Shown here: one piece after another, positions 1 through 11,640 of the stretch
Position numbering within the stretch: position 1 is the first letter of the stretch
Layout of the letters: each line of letters starts with the position of its first letter
From: Hippophae tibetana
Taxonomy: Eukaryota; Streptophyta; Magnoliopsida; Rosales; Elaeagnaceae
NCBI GenBank assembly: GCA_037013495.1
Contig: CM072802.1
Location: 45,980,501-46,044,500 of the forward strand
Length of the DNA: 64,000 bases
Direction of reading: 5' to 3'
The notes under the pieces: generated by a model
Told to the model about the DNA's origin: nothing
What the model saw: the letters and a program-made list of their open reading frames with translations, nothing else
The model's database searches: none
Translations under genes and position numbers: made by a program

Positions 1-485
1 TCAAATTATATCAGTACAAGAAGAATCAAGAGAGGATTCTAGTGATCTTGAATAACATATGACAACATAACGGTAATTTTTTAATGATTTAAATTCTCTA
101 TTCCTATGTTTGAAGCCTTGTTTCATGGATGGTTATGTGCTCATGTATTTAAGGGAATGCACTATTTTATGGACCTATTTTGTTTCCCAAACTTCATCTC
201 ATCTCTCTTGCCTACTTTCCTTGTGACAACATCATGGTAGCACTTTATTAATCAGTTGTCTATAAATATGAAGCTATTTGGAATCTATTGGTATTTTTAA
301 TGCTATAATGAGCTATAAATATGAAGTCAGGTGTAACTCTTATTATGTTACTTGAGTTTTGGTGCCCATAAACATATTAAAAAATTGTTCCATACGTTTA
401 AGGGCACCAAAACTCATACAAGCGAAGTAACAAATCAAAGTTACACTTGATTTCATATTTAGAGCTCATTATAGCATTAATTCAA
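1..485 (+). mobile_element. CACTA-element fragment (left window edge)
   Basis: This stretch is the reverse complement of parts of the CACTA element at 39107-44969. Positions 1-240 match about 41894-42110, and 240-480 match about 39720-40055 (the two flanks of the solo LTR nested there). No reading frame of use is present. It holds an imperfect inverted repeat (about 255-485). It is cut by the window edge on the left, and the similarity stops near 480-485 where a GC-richer sequence begins. Confidence 0.7.
255..485. repeat. Long imperfect inverted repeat (hairpin)
   Basis: The left arm contains GCTATAATGAGC followed by a TAAATATGAAGTCAGG block. The right arm contains the complements, ending GAGCTCATTATAGC. 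The inner arms are also complementary (GAGTTTTGGTGCCC against GGGCACCAAAACTC), so the whole ~230 bp can fold back. The same hairpin, diverged, is at 39755-40030 in the larger CACTA element. Confidence 0.75.
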
Positions 486-1324
486 TCTGCATGCCACATG
501 TTGCGATCTAATTGGCTAAAAGAATTAATATAGACACGTGGTAGCATTTCATTGGGGAAAGGCAATGGTTGCATGTGATTGCACACGCACGAAATCATGG
601 CGCGTGAGACATGTGGCAGACAAAGGTGCGGTTGGAAATGTGCTATGTTTCCGCGCTTTTGGTTTACCTAATACATGTCACGTGTCCGCTTCTCATTAGC
701 TACAGAAATATTGGTCATAGACACGTAACAGACGCATGGGTCCCACACTATATTCCGGCATGGGCGATAGGTGGGCCCCACATTCCACACCGAGCCATTC
801 ACTTGAAATCCAGTATCTGATCTCTTTTTTCGCGTCTGGTCTAACGTGTCTCATCGTAGCCGTTCGTTGCCTGATTGCACGGTTGGTGTGGCTCGTTTGT
901 GATTGCGCGCGTGGCCTTTTGGTTCCTACGTAGAAACAACTTTCCTTAATTTCATTTTAGCCCTCCAATTTAATTCAAATTAACTTTTAAACTTTCTTTA
1001 ATTGCAATTAAGCCCTTTTCTAATATAAATTAACTTTTAATTTTTTGTTAATTACAATTAAGCCCGATTTTAATTCAAATTATATTTTAGACTTTTATTA
1101 ATTGCAATTAAGTACTCTTTTAATTTAAATTATATTTTTAGACATAAATTTGCAATTAAGTACTTTTTCGATTCAAATTTTTTAATTTTCTTAAAAATAT
1201 ATTCCTTAACAAATAAACACTAAATATTAATTTATTTAACTAAAATTAACTAAAAATGTCAAAAACATAGCAATTATAATTAATAAAATAGATGAAAATA
1301 ACTATATAAAATACAATTATTACA
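486..1324 (-). mobile_element. LTR (3') of a minus-strand gypsy element
   Basis: I infer a minus-strand LTR because its right edge (…TTACA at 1320-1324) abuts a polypyrimidine run at 1325, the complement of a polypurine tract, as expected at the internal/3'-LTR junction. The 500-930 half is GC-richer and carries ACGTG and CGCG motifs as in other plant LTR U3 regions. The 940-1200 half is AT-rich and repetitive. The left edge is approximate, and no second LTR or TSD is visible. Confidence 0.45.
940..1195. repeat. Imperfect ~57-bp tandem repeat
   Basis: Four degenerate copies of a unit built around TTAATTGCAATTAAG plus a TAATTCAAATTA block recur about every 55-60 bp. They lie inside the LTR-like sequence. 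No coding potential. Confidence 0.6.
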
Positions 1325-1361
1325 CCCCCAAACTTAAGATTTTGCTAGTCCTAGAGCAAAA
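1325..1361 (-). promoter_or_regulatory. Polypurine tract plus adjacent hairpin
   Basis: Read on the minus strand this is CTTAAGTTTGGGGG next to the LTR, a typical polypurine tract for plus-strand DNA priming. Just upstream of it on that strand is a hairpin with a 7-bp stem, TTTTGCT (1340-1346) against AGCAAAA (1355-1361). The arrangement equals that of the intact element (30820-30860), although the sequence differs. Confidence 0.6.
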
Positions 1362-2430
1362 GGAAAGAAATAAAACACAAGGCATTTAAAATAGTGATTT
1401 TCAAAATATTTCTTTTTAGTCATTTCAAATAACATAACTCAAAGAAATAAAAGAATTTTATCTAAGCATTAAAATCAATTCAAAAGTATATTACGTTTTC
1501 ATAATGAATTTTTAGTGTGTGTGTGTAAAGTCTTTTCATATTTCATCACATGCAATCTGGATAAGTTTATACAAATAAAAATGCAACTAATTTTTAATGA
1601 AATCACAAATCTCATAAGTTTATTTTTCATTTCTCTCTCCACTAATGTAGACAAACACAAAACACAAAATCAATAGGACTTTATTAAGCTTGTAATGTAT
1701 GGCTTAGGTAGAGGTAGGATAAAGGATAATATTTAGCTCAAAATATTTCCTAAACACGTCATTTTAGGATTGAAACACGATACGATCTATCATCACAATA
1801 AATACTTCCCAATTTGTGATTTATCATCACATACAATAACCCTTTTCTGTTTTTTTTTCTTTTTTTTTCAGAATCTATTTTTTTCAGTATCCTCTTTTTT
1901 TCCGATATATCTTAAAATATTTACTAATAATAGTCAAATCTTAGAATATCTTGGTTATTAGCTAATTTTAGATATTTTAAAATATCAAATCTTTTTTTTT
2001 TTAAAAAAATAATACTTTATATCTTTTAAATTCATTTTGGAAAAAAATATTTAAGACTTTCTTTTCTTTATTTAATTATTTGGGTAATTGTTTTTCTTTC
2101 GAATTTAATTTTCCTTCTTTTAGTTAATTTCTTTTATTTTGTCTTTAGTATTTTTATATACTAATGTAATTTATTACCAACCTATTTTTAATTATTAACT
2201 TGTGTATTAGTTACTTTTCTTTTTGTTTCTATACTTGTAATAGTACTTAAATTAGTATTAAAGTTATTTTCTCTTAGATTTGTGATTTATCAATAATGTA
2301 CAAAAAGCATAGAGATATTTGAGAAAAAAACTCGTACTTTTTATTGTTAAGCATCTATAGGTTAGAAACATTTTTCAATGAAAAGATAAACATTTACGAA
2401 GAGGAAACAGATCAATCCCCACTACCAGTA
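1362..2430 (-). other. Internal 3' non-coding part of minus-strand element; AT-rich
   Basis: There is no convincing coding frame. The sequence is strongly AT-rich with T-runs near 1850-2060. From the position next to the polypurine tract I infer the region between pol and the 3' LTR of a decayed minus-strand element. Where it ends and the plus-strand gag relic begins (2280-2430) cannot be fixed. Confidence 0.4.
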
Positions 2431-4025
2431 GATGAGAGAGATGAGTAGAAAATGAAGGAGGAGTATTTATTGCCATTCATAGGCAGCATAACTTCATGCA
2501 TCTAACTAGAAGAAACTGTAAGGAATTATGAATTGAAAAATATTGATCATTCCTTATTACCTTTATTTAATGGTATCCATAGTGAGGACCTATTTATATT
2601 TCATTCGAAATTTTTATGATGTTGTACAAACATTTCCATTGCAGAGACATAATGAAGATCAACTTTTGATAAGGTTTTTCCCTTACACACTCAAAGATAA
2701 GGCCATGTCTTCATTCATGACTCTACAATCGGGTTTGCTAACTACTTGAGAAGTAGTCTATAATAAATTCATAGGTAGGTACTATTCCCATCAAACAACT
2801 GTTGAGTGGAGGGTCAAAATAGCATCATTCTTCCATCTAGATGAAGAGACCTTCCATGAAGAGACAAATTCAAGCTCATTTTAAAGCAATGACCATACCA
2901 TAGCTTTCCATTATAAGCACAAAACCAGTTCTTTTATGATGGACTAACACAAAAATTTCATTACATTTTTAATAATACAGCATGAAGGGCTATGAGAAAA
3001 AAAATGAAAAAAATAAAACTTTGAAGTTGTAGGAGATGTTGGGTATTAATTCCCAACAAAAGAATATTAAAGGAAGAAGGGTAAGAGTCAATGGATCTAA
3101 TAATGAAATGGCCTTGACACTTATAGAATTGACTAAAAAATTCAACTCCATGTGGCCCACTATGTGTCTAACCAATAAGTACATGGAGTTCATGGTTCGG
3201 TGGAACATAATGCTATTAATTACTCAAATAATTACCCATCATATAGCCAGTCCCAAACAAAGAGTCCATATGAAAACCAAACTTACCACTAGATCAACTA
3301 AATAACCTCACTTTAGAAGAGAATCTAAATACCTTTATTCATATCAGTAGAGGTAATCAATTGATGGTAATCAAAGGTTGAGCTATATTGTAGTTAATAA
3401 AATATTACCTAAATTTCTAATGATCTACTATTTAGTCTAGGTAATATAGAAGGTGAAACTATAGTCTACCAAAGATAAGAGACAAGTACCAACAATGATC
3501 AACCTTTTGAGAAAAGAATTGGGGAGTCAACTAACATTACCAAAAATCAAAAGACAGTAGAACCATACAAGCCACCAATTCCATTTCCACACCGACTAAA
3601 AGAATCCAAATGATATAAGCAATTCTCTCATATTGTTAATATGCTTTCTTAAGTAAATATAAATTTACATTGATGAGAAGTGATCAATAATATGCCCTCC
3701 TAAGCTAAATTTTAAAATAATTAAACACTAAGAAAAAGAGATATGAACTTAATGAAAGAGTAGTGTTATCAAAAATCTTTAGTGCTATGCTTCAACATCA
3801 ACTACCTCCAAAGTTAAAAGATCATGATATTTTTATCATAAAAATAACTATGGAGGATAGGAAGATAGCTAAAAGAATACTTGCCTTAGGTGCTAGTTTT
3901 AATCTTATATCATACATTATTTTCTTACAACTAAGGCTAGGAGACATTAAACCTACAACTACGTCCCTTCAACTTATGGATAGATCTATTAAATATATGA
4001 AGGGAATGGTTGGAGATTTGCTGGT
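2430..4025 (+). pseudogene. Decayed gag-protease of Athila-like element (5' piece)
   Basis: This is a relic of the same kind of gene as Gag2-Pol at 23779-28950. It starts opposite the Gag2 N-terminus (the region reading like EYLLPFIGSIT) and runs through the gag core ([11 protein letters not shown] at about 2680-2715), the region after the zinc knuckle, and the protease (a degenerate LALGASFNLIS at about 3880-3912, in place of [10 protein letters not shown]). Stops and frameshifts break it throughout; short open pieces remain at 2543-2749, 3036-3305 and 3763-4083. It continues across the nested LTR into 6104-7258 and 8860-8998: the sequence before 4025 joins in register with that after 6108. 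No Gag1 copy is visible upstream. Confidence 0.85.
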
Positions 4026-6108
4026 TGATGAGTGCTCAAAAAGCACTAAAATTACCATGATTTTATGCATGTTAATTGATTAAAAATATAAATATTTATA
4101 TGATTTTATCATATATTTATATAAATGTCTTTTCAGAATCACGGGTATTTTTATTGTTTTTTAGGTATTTTCGCTTAAAAAAGTAACTTAAAGACTCAAA
4201 GAGAATTACTGGAGGCAATACATCACAAATATATTCAAAAAATAAATGAGGAAAAGTCAAAAAATATAGAAAATTGGATAAAATGCATCAAAAGGGTCAA
4301 AAATGTAAAAAAGGGTGAAATCGTGCATGCAACCGCACCAGATAACGCACGCAGCGCACCCAGTAGCGCCGGACAGTGCGTACAGAACACCCAACCGCAC
4401 TGAGCAATGCACGCGCATCACCTAGACCACGTTGAAGTCGCGCGCCCAACTGCACGCATCTGCGTGCCCATCCTCTCGCGTCTGCGCCATCTGCTTCCAA
4501 TCCGCGCGTGCATGTGCATAGTCCGCACGCGCCACCTCGTCCCACACTACCATGATGTCAACAATGATGTCATCATTCACTACTTTCATTTCCTCCATTT
4601 TTAATCATTTTCCACCCACTTTTTCATCCTCTCTTCACCTATAAATACCCTAATTCGCTTCACCTCAAAACAATTCAAAAACATCTTCTTCTCTCTTTCT
4701 TTCTCTCCATTTCTTAGTTTTTAGCTTTTCTTAGTTATTTTTTCTTAGTTTTAGAGTTCTTCTCTTTTTTAGAAGAACTAATTATGTTTTTGTAATTTAT
4801 ATGCTTTTGATTCAATAAATGGAAATTCAAATTTCGTTTGAAGGTTTTCCAACAACAGGAATAACATCAAAGTAATATAAGAACTCTAAATACATCAAAG
4901 TACATCAAAGTGCACAAATCATTTCATAGAAAATGATAAGTATACTCCCAAGGCCGATCTGAGAAAGAATATATGTGGTTTTTAATTTATTATTCAAACT
5001 TTAAAAACGAAATTAAATCCTAAATATCATGTCACGATATTTGGGTTTTTGTGTTTCTAATCTAATAACAAAAAAATAAACATAGATACACATTCAATAA
5101 ATATTGATTCAAATTTTATCATTTATAATAGTGGAGTATTTATGGATATAATAACTAAGTTATTATGCTTGCTCATATTATTTAGGTTATTAAAGATATA
5201 AATTGATATTTATTGATTCTCTCTTTTTTATATGAATATCACCTTTGGTGGGGTTAGATATTCTTTATTAACTAAACAAATCAATTAACATCTATGGGTG
5301 GGGTTGATAACTAATTTGGTAATATTTTTCAAGCATAACAATGTTATTATTATATCATATTTACAAACAACCAGCAAAGGTAAATTTAATCACAAACAAA
5401 TTAAATATAACATGTAAGAATAAAAAATAAAAAATAACCGTAAAGAAAATAAAATCCTTATAGTACTTTGATGTTATTCCTGTTGCTGGAAAACCTCCAA
5501 ATAGAGTAGTGAATGATGACATCATGCTAACATAGGGCGCGGCGGTGCGCCCAGAATGAGGGGCAGATGGGCAGCGACACGTGTGGACTGGGTGCTGATG
5601 GGCGCAAGCACGCGTGAAATGGAAAGTAGGTGCATGCGGAATGGGCGTGTTGTGCTCATGGATTAGGCGTTATGTTGACGCGGCGCTCGCGTTGCTGGGT
5701 GCGGCTGGGCGCGTTGGCCAGCACGGTTGGGCGGCTACGTGCACGATTTCCTCCTTTTTGACATTTTTGACCCATTTTGTCCATTTTTCCATATTTGTTG
5801 ACCTTTCCTCATTTAATTTATGAATATATTTGTGATGTATTGCCTCTGGTATTTTGCTTTGAGTCTTTAAGTTACTTTTTAAGCGAAAATACCTAAAAAA
5901 CAATAAAAATACCTGTGATTCCGAAAAGATAGATTTATATAAATATATAATAAAATCATATAAATATATATATTTTTAATCAGTTAACTTGCATAAAATC
6001 ATGGTAATTTTATTACTTTTTGAGCACTCATCATAGTTACGAGAGTTTTATAAATATAAAACCAAAGCATTGGCATGATCAGTGATGCCAGTTTTGCTCA
6101 TCACTGGT
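4021..6108 (+). mobile_element. LTR insertion with inverted interior; TSD CTGGT
   Basis: The insertion occupies 4026-6103 and is flanked by perfect 5-bp duplications CTGGT (4021-4025 and 6104-6108) inside the pol relic. It starts as a plus-strand LTR of the 19215 family (TGATGAGTGCTC…) and ends as one (…GCTCATCA). In between, however, it reads plus only to about 4885; about 4905-6045 is then the same LTR in reverse orientation, ending GAGCACTCATCA; the last ~60 bp are plus again. Both the plus and the inverted arm carry a GC-rich block (4320-4560 and 5536-5750). An inversion-duplication inside a solo LTR, or a nested opposite LTR with a deletion, would both fit. Confidence 0.85.
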
Positions 6109-7258
6109 ACGAATAGATAAACCTATAATACCTATTGTTTTATGGTTCTTGACATGGAAAAAACCTAGTTGTGGAAAAAGAACATACAATACTTTTTTAT
6201 AGAACATTTATGGCTACTATTAAGATTATTATTAATGTTAAAGATGGGAATCTAACATATGATAGTCTTAGGAGAAGTGGTCCACTTTAAAGTTTTTGAA
6301 TTTTCATTTTTTCCTTATATCTATGCTATTGATGAATGCTTTGAAGTTGATTCAATAGATAGTGTTGTACATTACACTTTTTTAAAAGATAGAGTGGCTG
6401 ATAAACTAGAAATTTCTTTAACTATTGCAAAGGTAGAATAGGATTTAGATGAGGAGACTAAGGGGTACCATGATCTATTAGATAGTGCTGAAATTTTAGG
6501 AGAATTCATTACACTCTTATATCTACCTTAGCCCCCATCTAGGGTAGAGGCTAGTCCACCTAACTTAGAACTTAAAGATTTTTTTGAGCACCATAAATAC
6601 ATAATTTTTGGGAGAAGAGGAAACTTATCCAGCTATTATTTCATCTTTTTTAACCATAACTCAAGAAAAAGAAGTTATTAAGATCCTTAACAAAATTTAA
6701 AAAGGCTATAGATTGTAATATCGAGGATATTAGAGGTATTATTCTTGCTATATGCATGCATAAGATTAATTTGGAGGACAATAATAAACTTGTTAGAGAA
6801 TCCCAGAGAACACTAAACTTAATCATGCAATAGGTGATGAAAAAAAAAATCTAAAACTCTTAAAGTAGAAGTCTTTTACCTTATTGTTGATAGTAAATGG
6901 GTTGGATTATGCATTTGTTACAAGAGAAATCTAGTATAATAGTTGTTAAAAATGATAAAAATGAATTAATGCCCACTACATTATCATTGGATGGAGGGTG
7001 TGTATAGATTTCAGGAAACTAAATTTATACAATAAAATGGATCACTTTCCTCTCCCATTCATTGATCAAGTGCTAGAAAGACTAGCTTGGCATGAATTTT
7101 ACTATTTTTAGAAGGGTATTCAAGTTATTCTCAAATTCCCATTACACTAAAAGATCAGGAAAATACCACATTCACATGTCTTTTTGGGAAATTTGCTTTT
7201 AGGATGATGTAATTTGGGGTATGCAATGACTTCGCTACTAGAGAGGTATGATTTCAAT
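6104..7258 (+). pseudogene. Decayed protease-reverse transcriptase (middle piece)
   Basis: This continues the 2430-4025 relic. It carries the end of the protease region (about 6104-6260), then a linker whose frame is open at 6259-6441 and parallels residues 655-715 of the intact polyprotein, then reverse-transcriptase remnants around 6690-7240. These include a block like [15 protein letters not shown] at about 6985-7035. Many stops and small indels are present. The piece breaks at 7258 at the insertion point of a solo LTR and resumes at 8860. Confidence 0.85.
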
Positions 7259-8864
7259 TGATAAGAGCTAAATTATTGCATTTTTGTTATGATTTAAATG
7301 TTGATATTTGTGTGAAAATTGTGTTTATTTGATTATTTAATCCACAAATGTCATTTCACGGGTATTTCGTGTTTAAAGTGCAATTTCAGGTAAAATCATG
7401 ATTTTGGAGAAGTTAGGGACAAAGTACAATGATCGGGATTGAATGAAAATAAAAAGAGAACAAAATTTCAAAATTTGGAATTTCGCCGCCGGCGAAAACC
7501 TTACGGAGAAAATGTTGAAAATCATGCAGGGAGCACGGATTTTGGCCAAGTGAATCTCGCCACCGGCCAAATTATTCTCGCCGCCGGCCAAAGTAATCTC
7601 GCCACCGGCTAAAATCTTGGCGAAAATCTTCCCGAGAGCACAAATTTTGGTAAACTAATCTCGCCGCCGGCCAAAGCATCTCGCCGCTGGCCACATTATG
7701 TTGGCCGCCGGCCAAAGCATCTCGCCGCCGGCCACATTATGTTGGCCGCCGGCCAAAGTATCTCACCGCCGGCCACATTATTTTGGCCGTCGGCCAAAAT
7801 CCAAAAACCCAAAATTTAATTTTCCAGAAATCTCGCCGCGGCGAGAATAATGTCGCCGCCGGCGAGTTTCGTCCAAAAACAGATTTTTGTTGTTGTTTTG
7901 TTCCAAAATTGCCCCCCAAACCCTAGATCTATATATACAATATGATGGAGAAAGAGGGGGACGGCAGAGAGAGCAGATCTAAGTTATTTTTGGAGGAGAA
8001 AAGGAAATTTTGGAGAGAAAGGTTGGAGAAGCTTGAAGGATCATCACCATTGTTGCTACCAAGTCTTCATCTTCAAGAGTTCTTCATCTCTTCTCCTTAG
8101 CTTTTGTTTTCTGCATTTTATTCAGATTGTTTGTTCATGGATTCAATTGAGAATATGTTTGTTCTTAATTTCGTTATGAACTAATTCGTTTTTGCTAAGG
8201 CTATGATGTAGTTAAATCAAGGAAATCTGATTTCTTTTGTTATTGTTATATGAATTCATTGTTTTCAAGTTGAGTATTTATTTCCATGCTTAATGCTTTT
8301 AAATTTCTGATCAAGATTTAGATGATTTGTTGCATTATATTGAGACCGAGAGGAGATGTATAATGAATGCTTCATGTGATAAATACCGTATGTTGAATGC
8401 GAGTTTGACACCTAATGCATGATGTATGTGGTTATTCTAGAAATTCCATAAATCGTAATGTGCTTATTTGTGATTAAATCTTCATAGAAATATAGTTGGT
8501 TTTCATAGATAAGTAATTCTAATATAACTTGAGAAAGAGTATTAGATAAGTTTGGGTTTTTAACCATCACTTCTAGCTTTGAATCTCATATAACATGACT
8601 TGAAATCGGATTGAATTGATTTAGCGAAATCAAATGCCTTAGCGTTTTTAATCATTTGTGCACAACATTAAATTTTGTTATTTGTGTTTAGTTTTATGTT
8701 AATTTGCTTTTAAAACAATTTCAACAATTCGGTTTTCAAATAAAATTAGGGTTAGTCAATTTCGGTATTTAGTAACGCCATTCCTTATGGGTTCGATATC
8801 CGTACTTTTTGTACACTTTATTACTTGAACGATTCGTACACTTGCGAAAATAAGCATCATCAAT
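7254..8864 (+). mobile_element. Solo LTR of a second family; TSD TCAAT
   Basis: The LTR spans 7259-8859 (TGATAAG…GCATCA) and is flanked by perfect TCAAT duplications (7254-7258, 8860-8864). The pol relic reads across it. Its U3 is rich in GC palindromes (GCCGCCGGC and variants, 7480-7870), followed by a TATA-like TATATATACAA at about 7930. The 3' end (ATTCGTACACTTGCGA…) resembles the U5 end of the 19215 family, so it is probably another Athila-like family. There is no internal region, so it is a solo LTR left by LTR-LTR recombination. Confidence 0.88.
7480..7870. repeat. GC-rich palindromic repeat cluster in LTR U3
   Basis: Roughly ten copies of GCCGCCGGC(C/G) or close variants, spaced 20-35 bp, are embedded in a repeated phrase (AAAGCATCTCGCCGCCGGCC / ATTATGTTGGCCGCC). 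Neighbouring DNA is AT-rich, so the cluster stands out. It lies upstream of the LTR TATA-like box. Confidence 0.85.
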
Positions 8865-8998
8865 CTTATTAGACACTGTGTAACATTTCATTGAGGTATT
8901 TACGGATGATTTTTTTGGTTTTTGGAACTTCATTTGATGAATGCTTACTTAAATGGACTTTAGTTTTAGAACACTATATCAAATGCAATCTGACACTT
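8860..8998 (+). pseudogene. Decayed reverse transcriptase (last piece)
   Basis: This short piece resumes the pol relic of 6104-7258 after the solo LTR. It aligns with the intact element around the FMDD catalytic motif (the intact FMDDFSVFG region), here altered. It ends abruptly at 8998, where a minus-strand LTR begins with TG. The rest of pol is not seen downstream. Confidence 0.8.
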
Positions 8999-9630
8999 TG
9001 ATGCGAACCCTTTAGGCGAATAACCTAGGAAATCACAAACTCAAAGGAATAGATACGATTGATTTACTAAGAATGTGTTGAAGATGATCATATTAGAACC
9101 CTAAGGAAACAAAGTACTTAAAACTAAAACCTTGAGATGCCACAAAGGATGATCACTCCCTTTGATAAGTCAGATTCAAGTATTCAACCAAGAACACAAT
9201 AAGGCAAAGCAAGAAGCTTTCTAAAATTTTATTTTCATTAATTAATATTCCCATTGCATGACAGGTGTTTCTTTTCTAATAAATAAACCTTAGATGCCAC
9301 CTAGGTGTCATTTCTATCCCTTAGGAAACCCTAGGCACCACTTCCAGAGCCAAAACACTAATAGGTTTAATTATTGGTGGATTGGGCCCAATCCATTCTT
9401 AAAAATTAAAGATAAGAAAACCTAACATTAAAAAACCCACAATTAACTAAGACAACATTTGATAAAGATAGAAGGCCTATAATTAACTAAAAAATATATT
9501 ATTTCCTAAATCAATCCATGCATCCAATTTAATATTCCAAATCTATCCTTTGTGTAGGATCTTAAGAACATTTGTAGGATCTTGAGAATCTTTAGAATAT
9601 TTGTAAACTTGGTTAGCACCTTTATCTCCA
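8999..9630 (-). mobile_element. 3' LTR of a minus-strand gypsy element
   Basis: Its bounds are TG…CA (TGATGCGAACCC at 8999; TTTATCTCCA ending 9630). A polypurine tract in complement (9631-9648) adjoins on the right, placing the internal region at higher coordinates and the element on the minus strand. The partner 5' LTR is not recognisable, so no TSD pair can be given. Confidence 0.7.
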
Positions 9631-9648
9631 TTTTCCCCCTCCTTTTCC
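9631..9648 (-). promoter_or_regulatory. Polypurine tract
   Basis: On the minus strand this is GGAAAAGGAGGGGGAAAA directly before the 3' LTR. It primes plus-strand DNA synthesis in LTR elements. Confidence 0.75.
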
Positions 9649-11640
9649 AAAAGACTCATCCTCAAATCTTAGCTTTGTAAGCATGTCAATTTGGAATTGC
9701 AGATGCATGTATAAAATCTATTTGATGTACCTCGCAAAGGATGTAATCTATGGGGAATCTCTTTAGGAGATAGGTCCTCAAAGTCTTGAATAAAGACACA
9801 ACACTAGGCAAAGATAAATTAAGATTGTTAGTAGAAAGATAAACATCCATGTACATAAGTACAAGTACTTTTTTCCTTGCCATCATCACACACTTAATCT
9901 TATGTTTTCCAACAAATGCACTCATTCTTTTATTTTTCTCTCATTTTTTATTTTCCTCTTACTCATACATTTGTTTTTTTCTCTCAACTTGCACTCTTTT
10001 ACTATCCTAATATGGTCATCATAAGCTTGCAAAGGTTTGAAAGGGGATAATACAAATTTTTGGTTGTTCATTTCAAAAAGTACCAATTTTTATACGCATC
10101 ATGCATCACCCTCCTATCAAACTGCCATGGTCGTCCAAGCAAAATATTAGTAGAAAACATTGGTGCCACATCATAAAGAACCTCATCCTCACACTTACCA
10201 ATTGAAAAATGAACCCATACTTGTTGTTTTACATTCACTTCTCCACAATCATTCATCCATTGTAACATGTACAGTTTAGGATGCTTTTAACACTTCAAAT
10301 TCAACTTTTCTAGCAATACAATACTGGTAACATTAGTACAGCTCCCACTATCAATAATTATCATGCATACCTTATCCTTGACATGGCATCTTGTGTGAAA
10401 AAATATACTCACATTGCTCTTCACCTCCTTCACTCATAGCATGTATATTGATGGCTCTCCTTGTGACAAGTAACTCCCTATGCACAAGTTCTTCCAATTC
10501 TACATCAGAACAATCTTCCAATAGTGGAATTTCATCATCGCTTGAACTAGCACTCTGATTTCTTCGCTATCATATACAACTATAACCCTTTTGTTTGGGC
10601 ATTCTAAAGCAATATGTCTGAGTCTTTGGCACCTAAAACACTAAATATTATGTGACTTAGTAGGAGTTTTGTATCAGGTTTACCTTTGCATCTAAACCTT
10701 TTAGACTTTATTTTCTTATCCACTTTAATGGATTTGTGTAGTAGTTCTTCCATTTCTACGTAATATTGCAATTCAACCACATCAGTAATTTCCCTATTTA
10801 ACCCGATAATGAATTTGGACATTGTCACTTCTCTATCTTCCTCTATGTTTGCTCTAATCATGGTGACTTCCATCTCCTTATAATAATCTTCTACACTCTT
10901 TGAACCTTGGACCAACCCTTGAAAATTTCTATGTAGATCCCTATAGTGATGAATAGATATGAACCTCTTACACATCACCAATTTCATCTATTCCCATGAC
11001 CGAATAGGTGTCTCACCATTTCTTAGCCTAATGACCACTAATTGATCCCACCATATACCAGCATAATTTGTAAATTCTACGGCTTCTAGCTTCACTTGCT
11101 TCTCCTTGGAGTAATTATGTCAATTAAACACATGCTAAACCTTTCTTTCCCACTCTCAGTATAACTCAGGATCATTCTTTCCTTGAAATGGTAGAATTGT
11201 CATCTTTATAGTACCTATATTGCTATCTTCTTTGTAGTTAGTCTTTTTGTCCCATTTATAACTGGTTCTCTCTTTCAGATTGGAATCATCTTCTTCTTCT
11301 TCGAACTCATGTCTTCTACATCTTCTACATCATATTTAATGTGATTGAGAATCAGAAGAGGATTGTAAATCATCCAACCTTGCATTCATTCTCTTAAATT
11401 GGTCCTTAACAACTTTGATGAAGAATTTTAAGTCAAACTCTAGTGGTTCTCCTCCTTCCTTATTATGTTGTAAAGCTATCAAAATAAAATGAGATAATCC
11501 ACGCACTCCTTCACGTGTTTTCTCTCAAATAAGATTTTTAATACTCCTTTTTCACACTATTTTTGCTCTCTCTCTTTTAACCACTCAAAGCTCATGCCAA
11601 CATCCTTTGTGTTCTTAAAAAATCAAAGAATCTTAACTAA
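9649..11640 (-). pseudogene. Decayed gag-protease-(RT) of a chromovirus-like gypsy element
   Basis: Read on the minus strand from about 11200 downwards. Gag comes first, its best open part at 10604-10987 with the family phrase GSKSVEDYYKEME, then IRANIEEDRE and GLNREI. A remnant of the zinc-knuckle/linker follows, then the aspartic protease with IIIDSGSCTNV near 10340-10370 (catalytic DSG intact in sequence) and NILLGRPWQFDRRV at 10068-10268. The start of RT comes last (VHQIDFIHASAIPN, 9686-9925). Most of RT, RNase H and integrase is missing: the coding sequence jumps from the RT start to the polypurine tract. The gag phrase is typical of chromovirus-type Ty3/gypsy elements. Stops and frameshifts make it inactive. 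Confidence 0.85.

Noticed and set aside
10068-10268. A functional host aspartic protease
   Set aside because: LLGRPWQFDRR and the DSG motif belong to the retrotransposon protease; the surrounding gag and RT pieces are broken.
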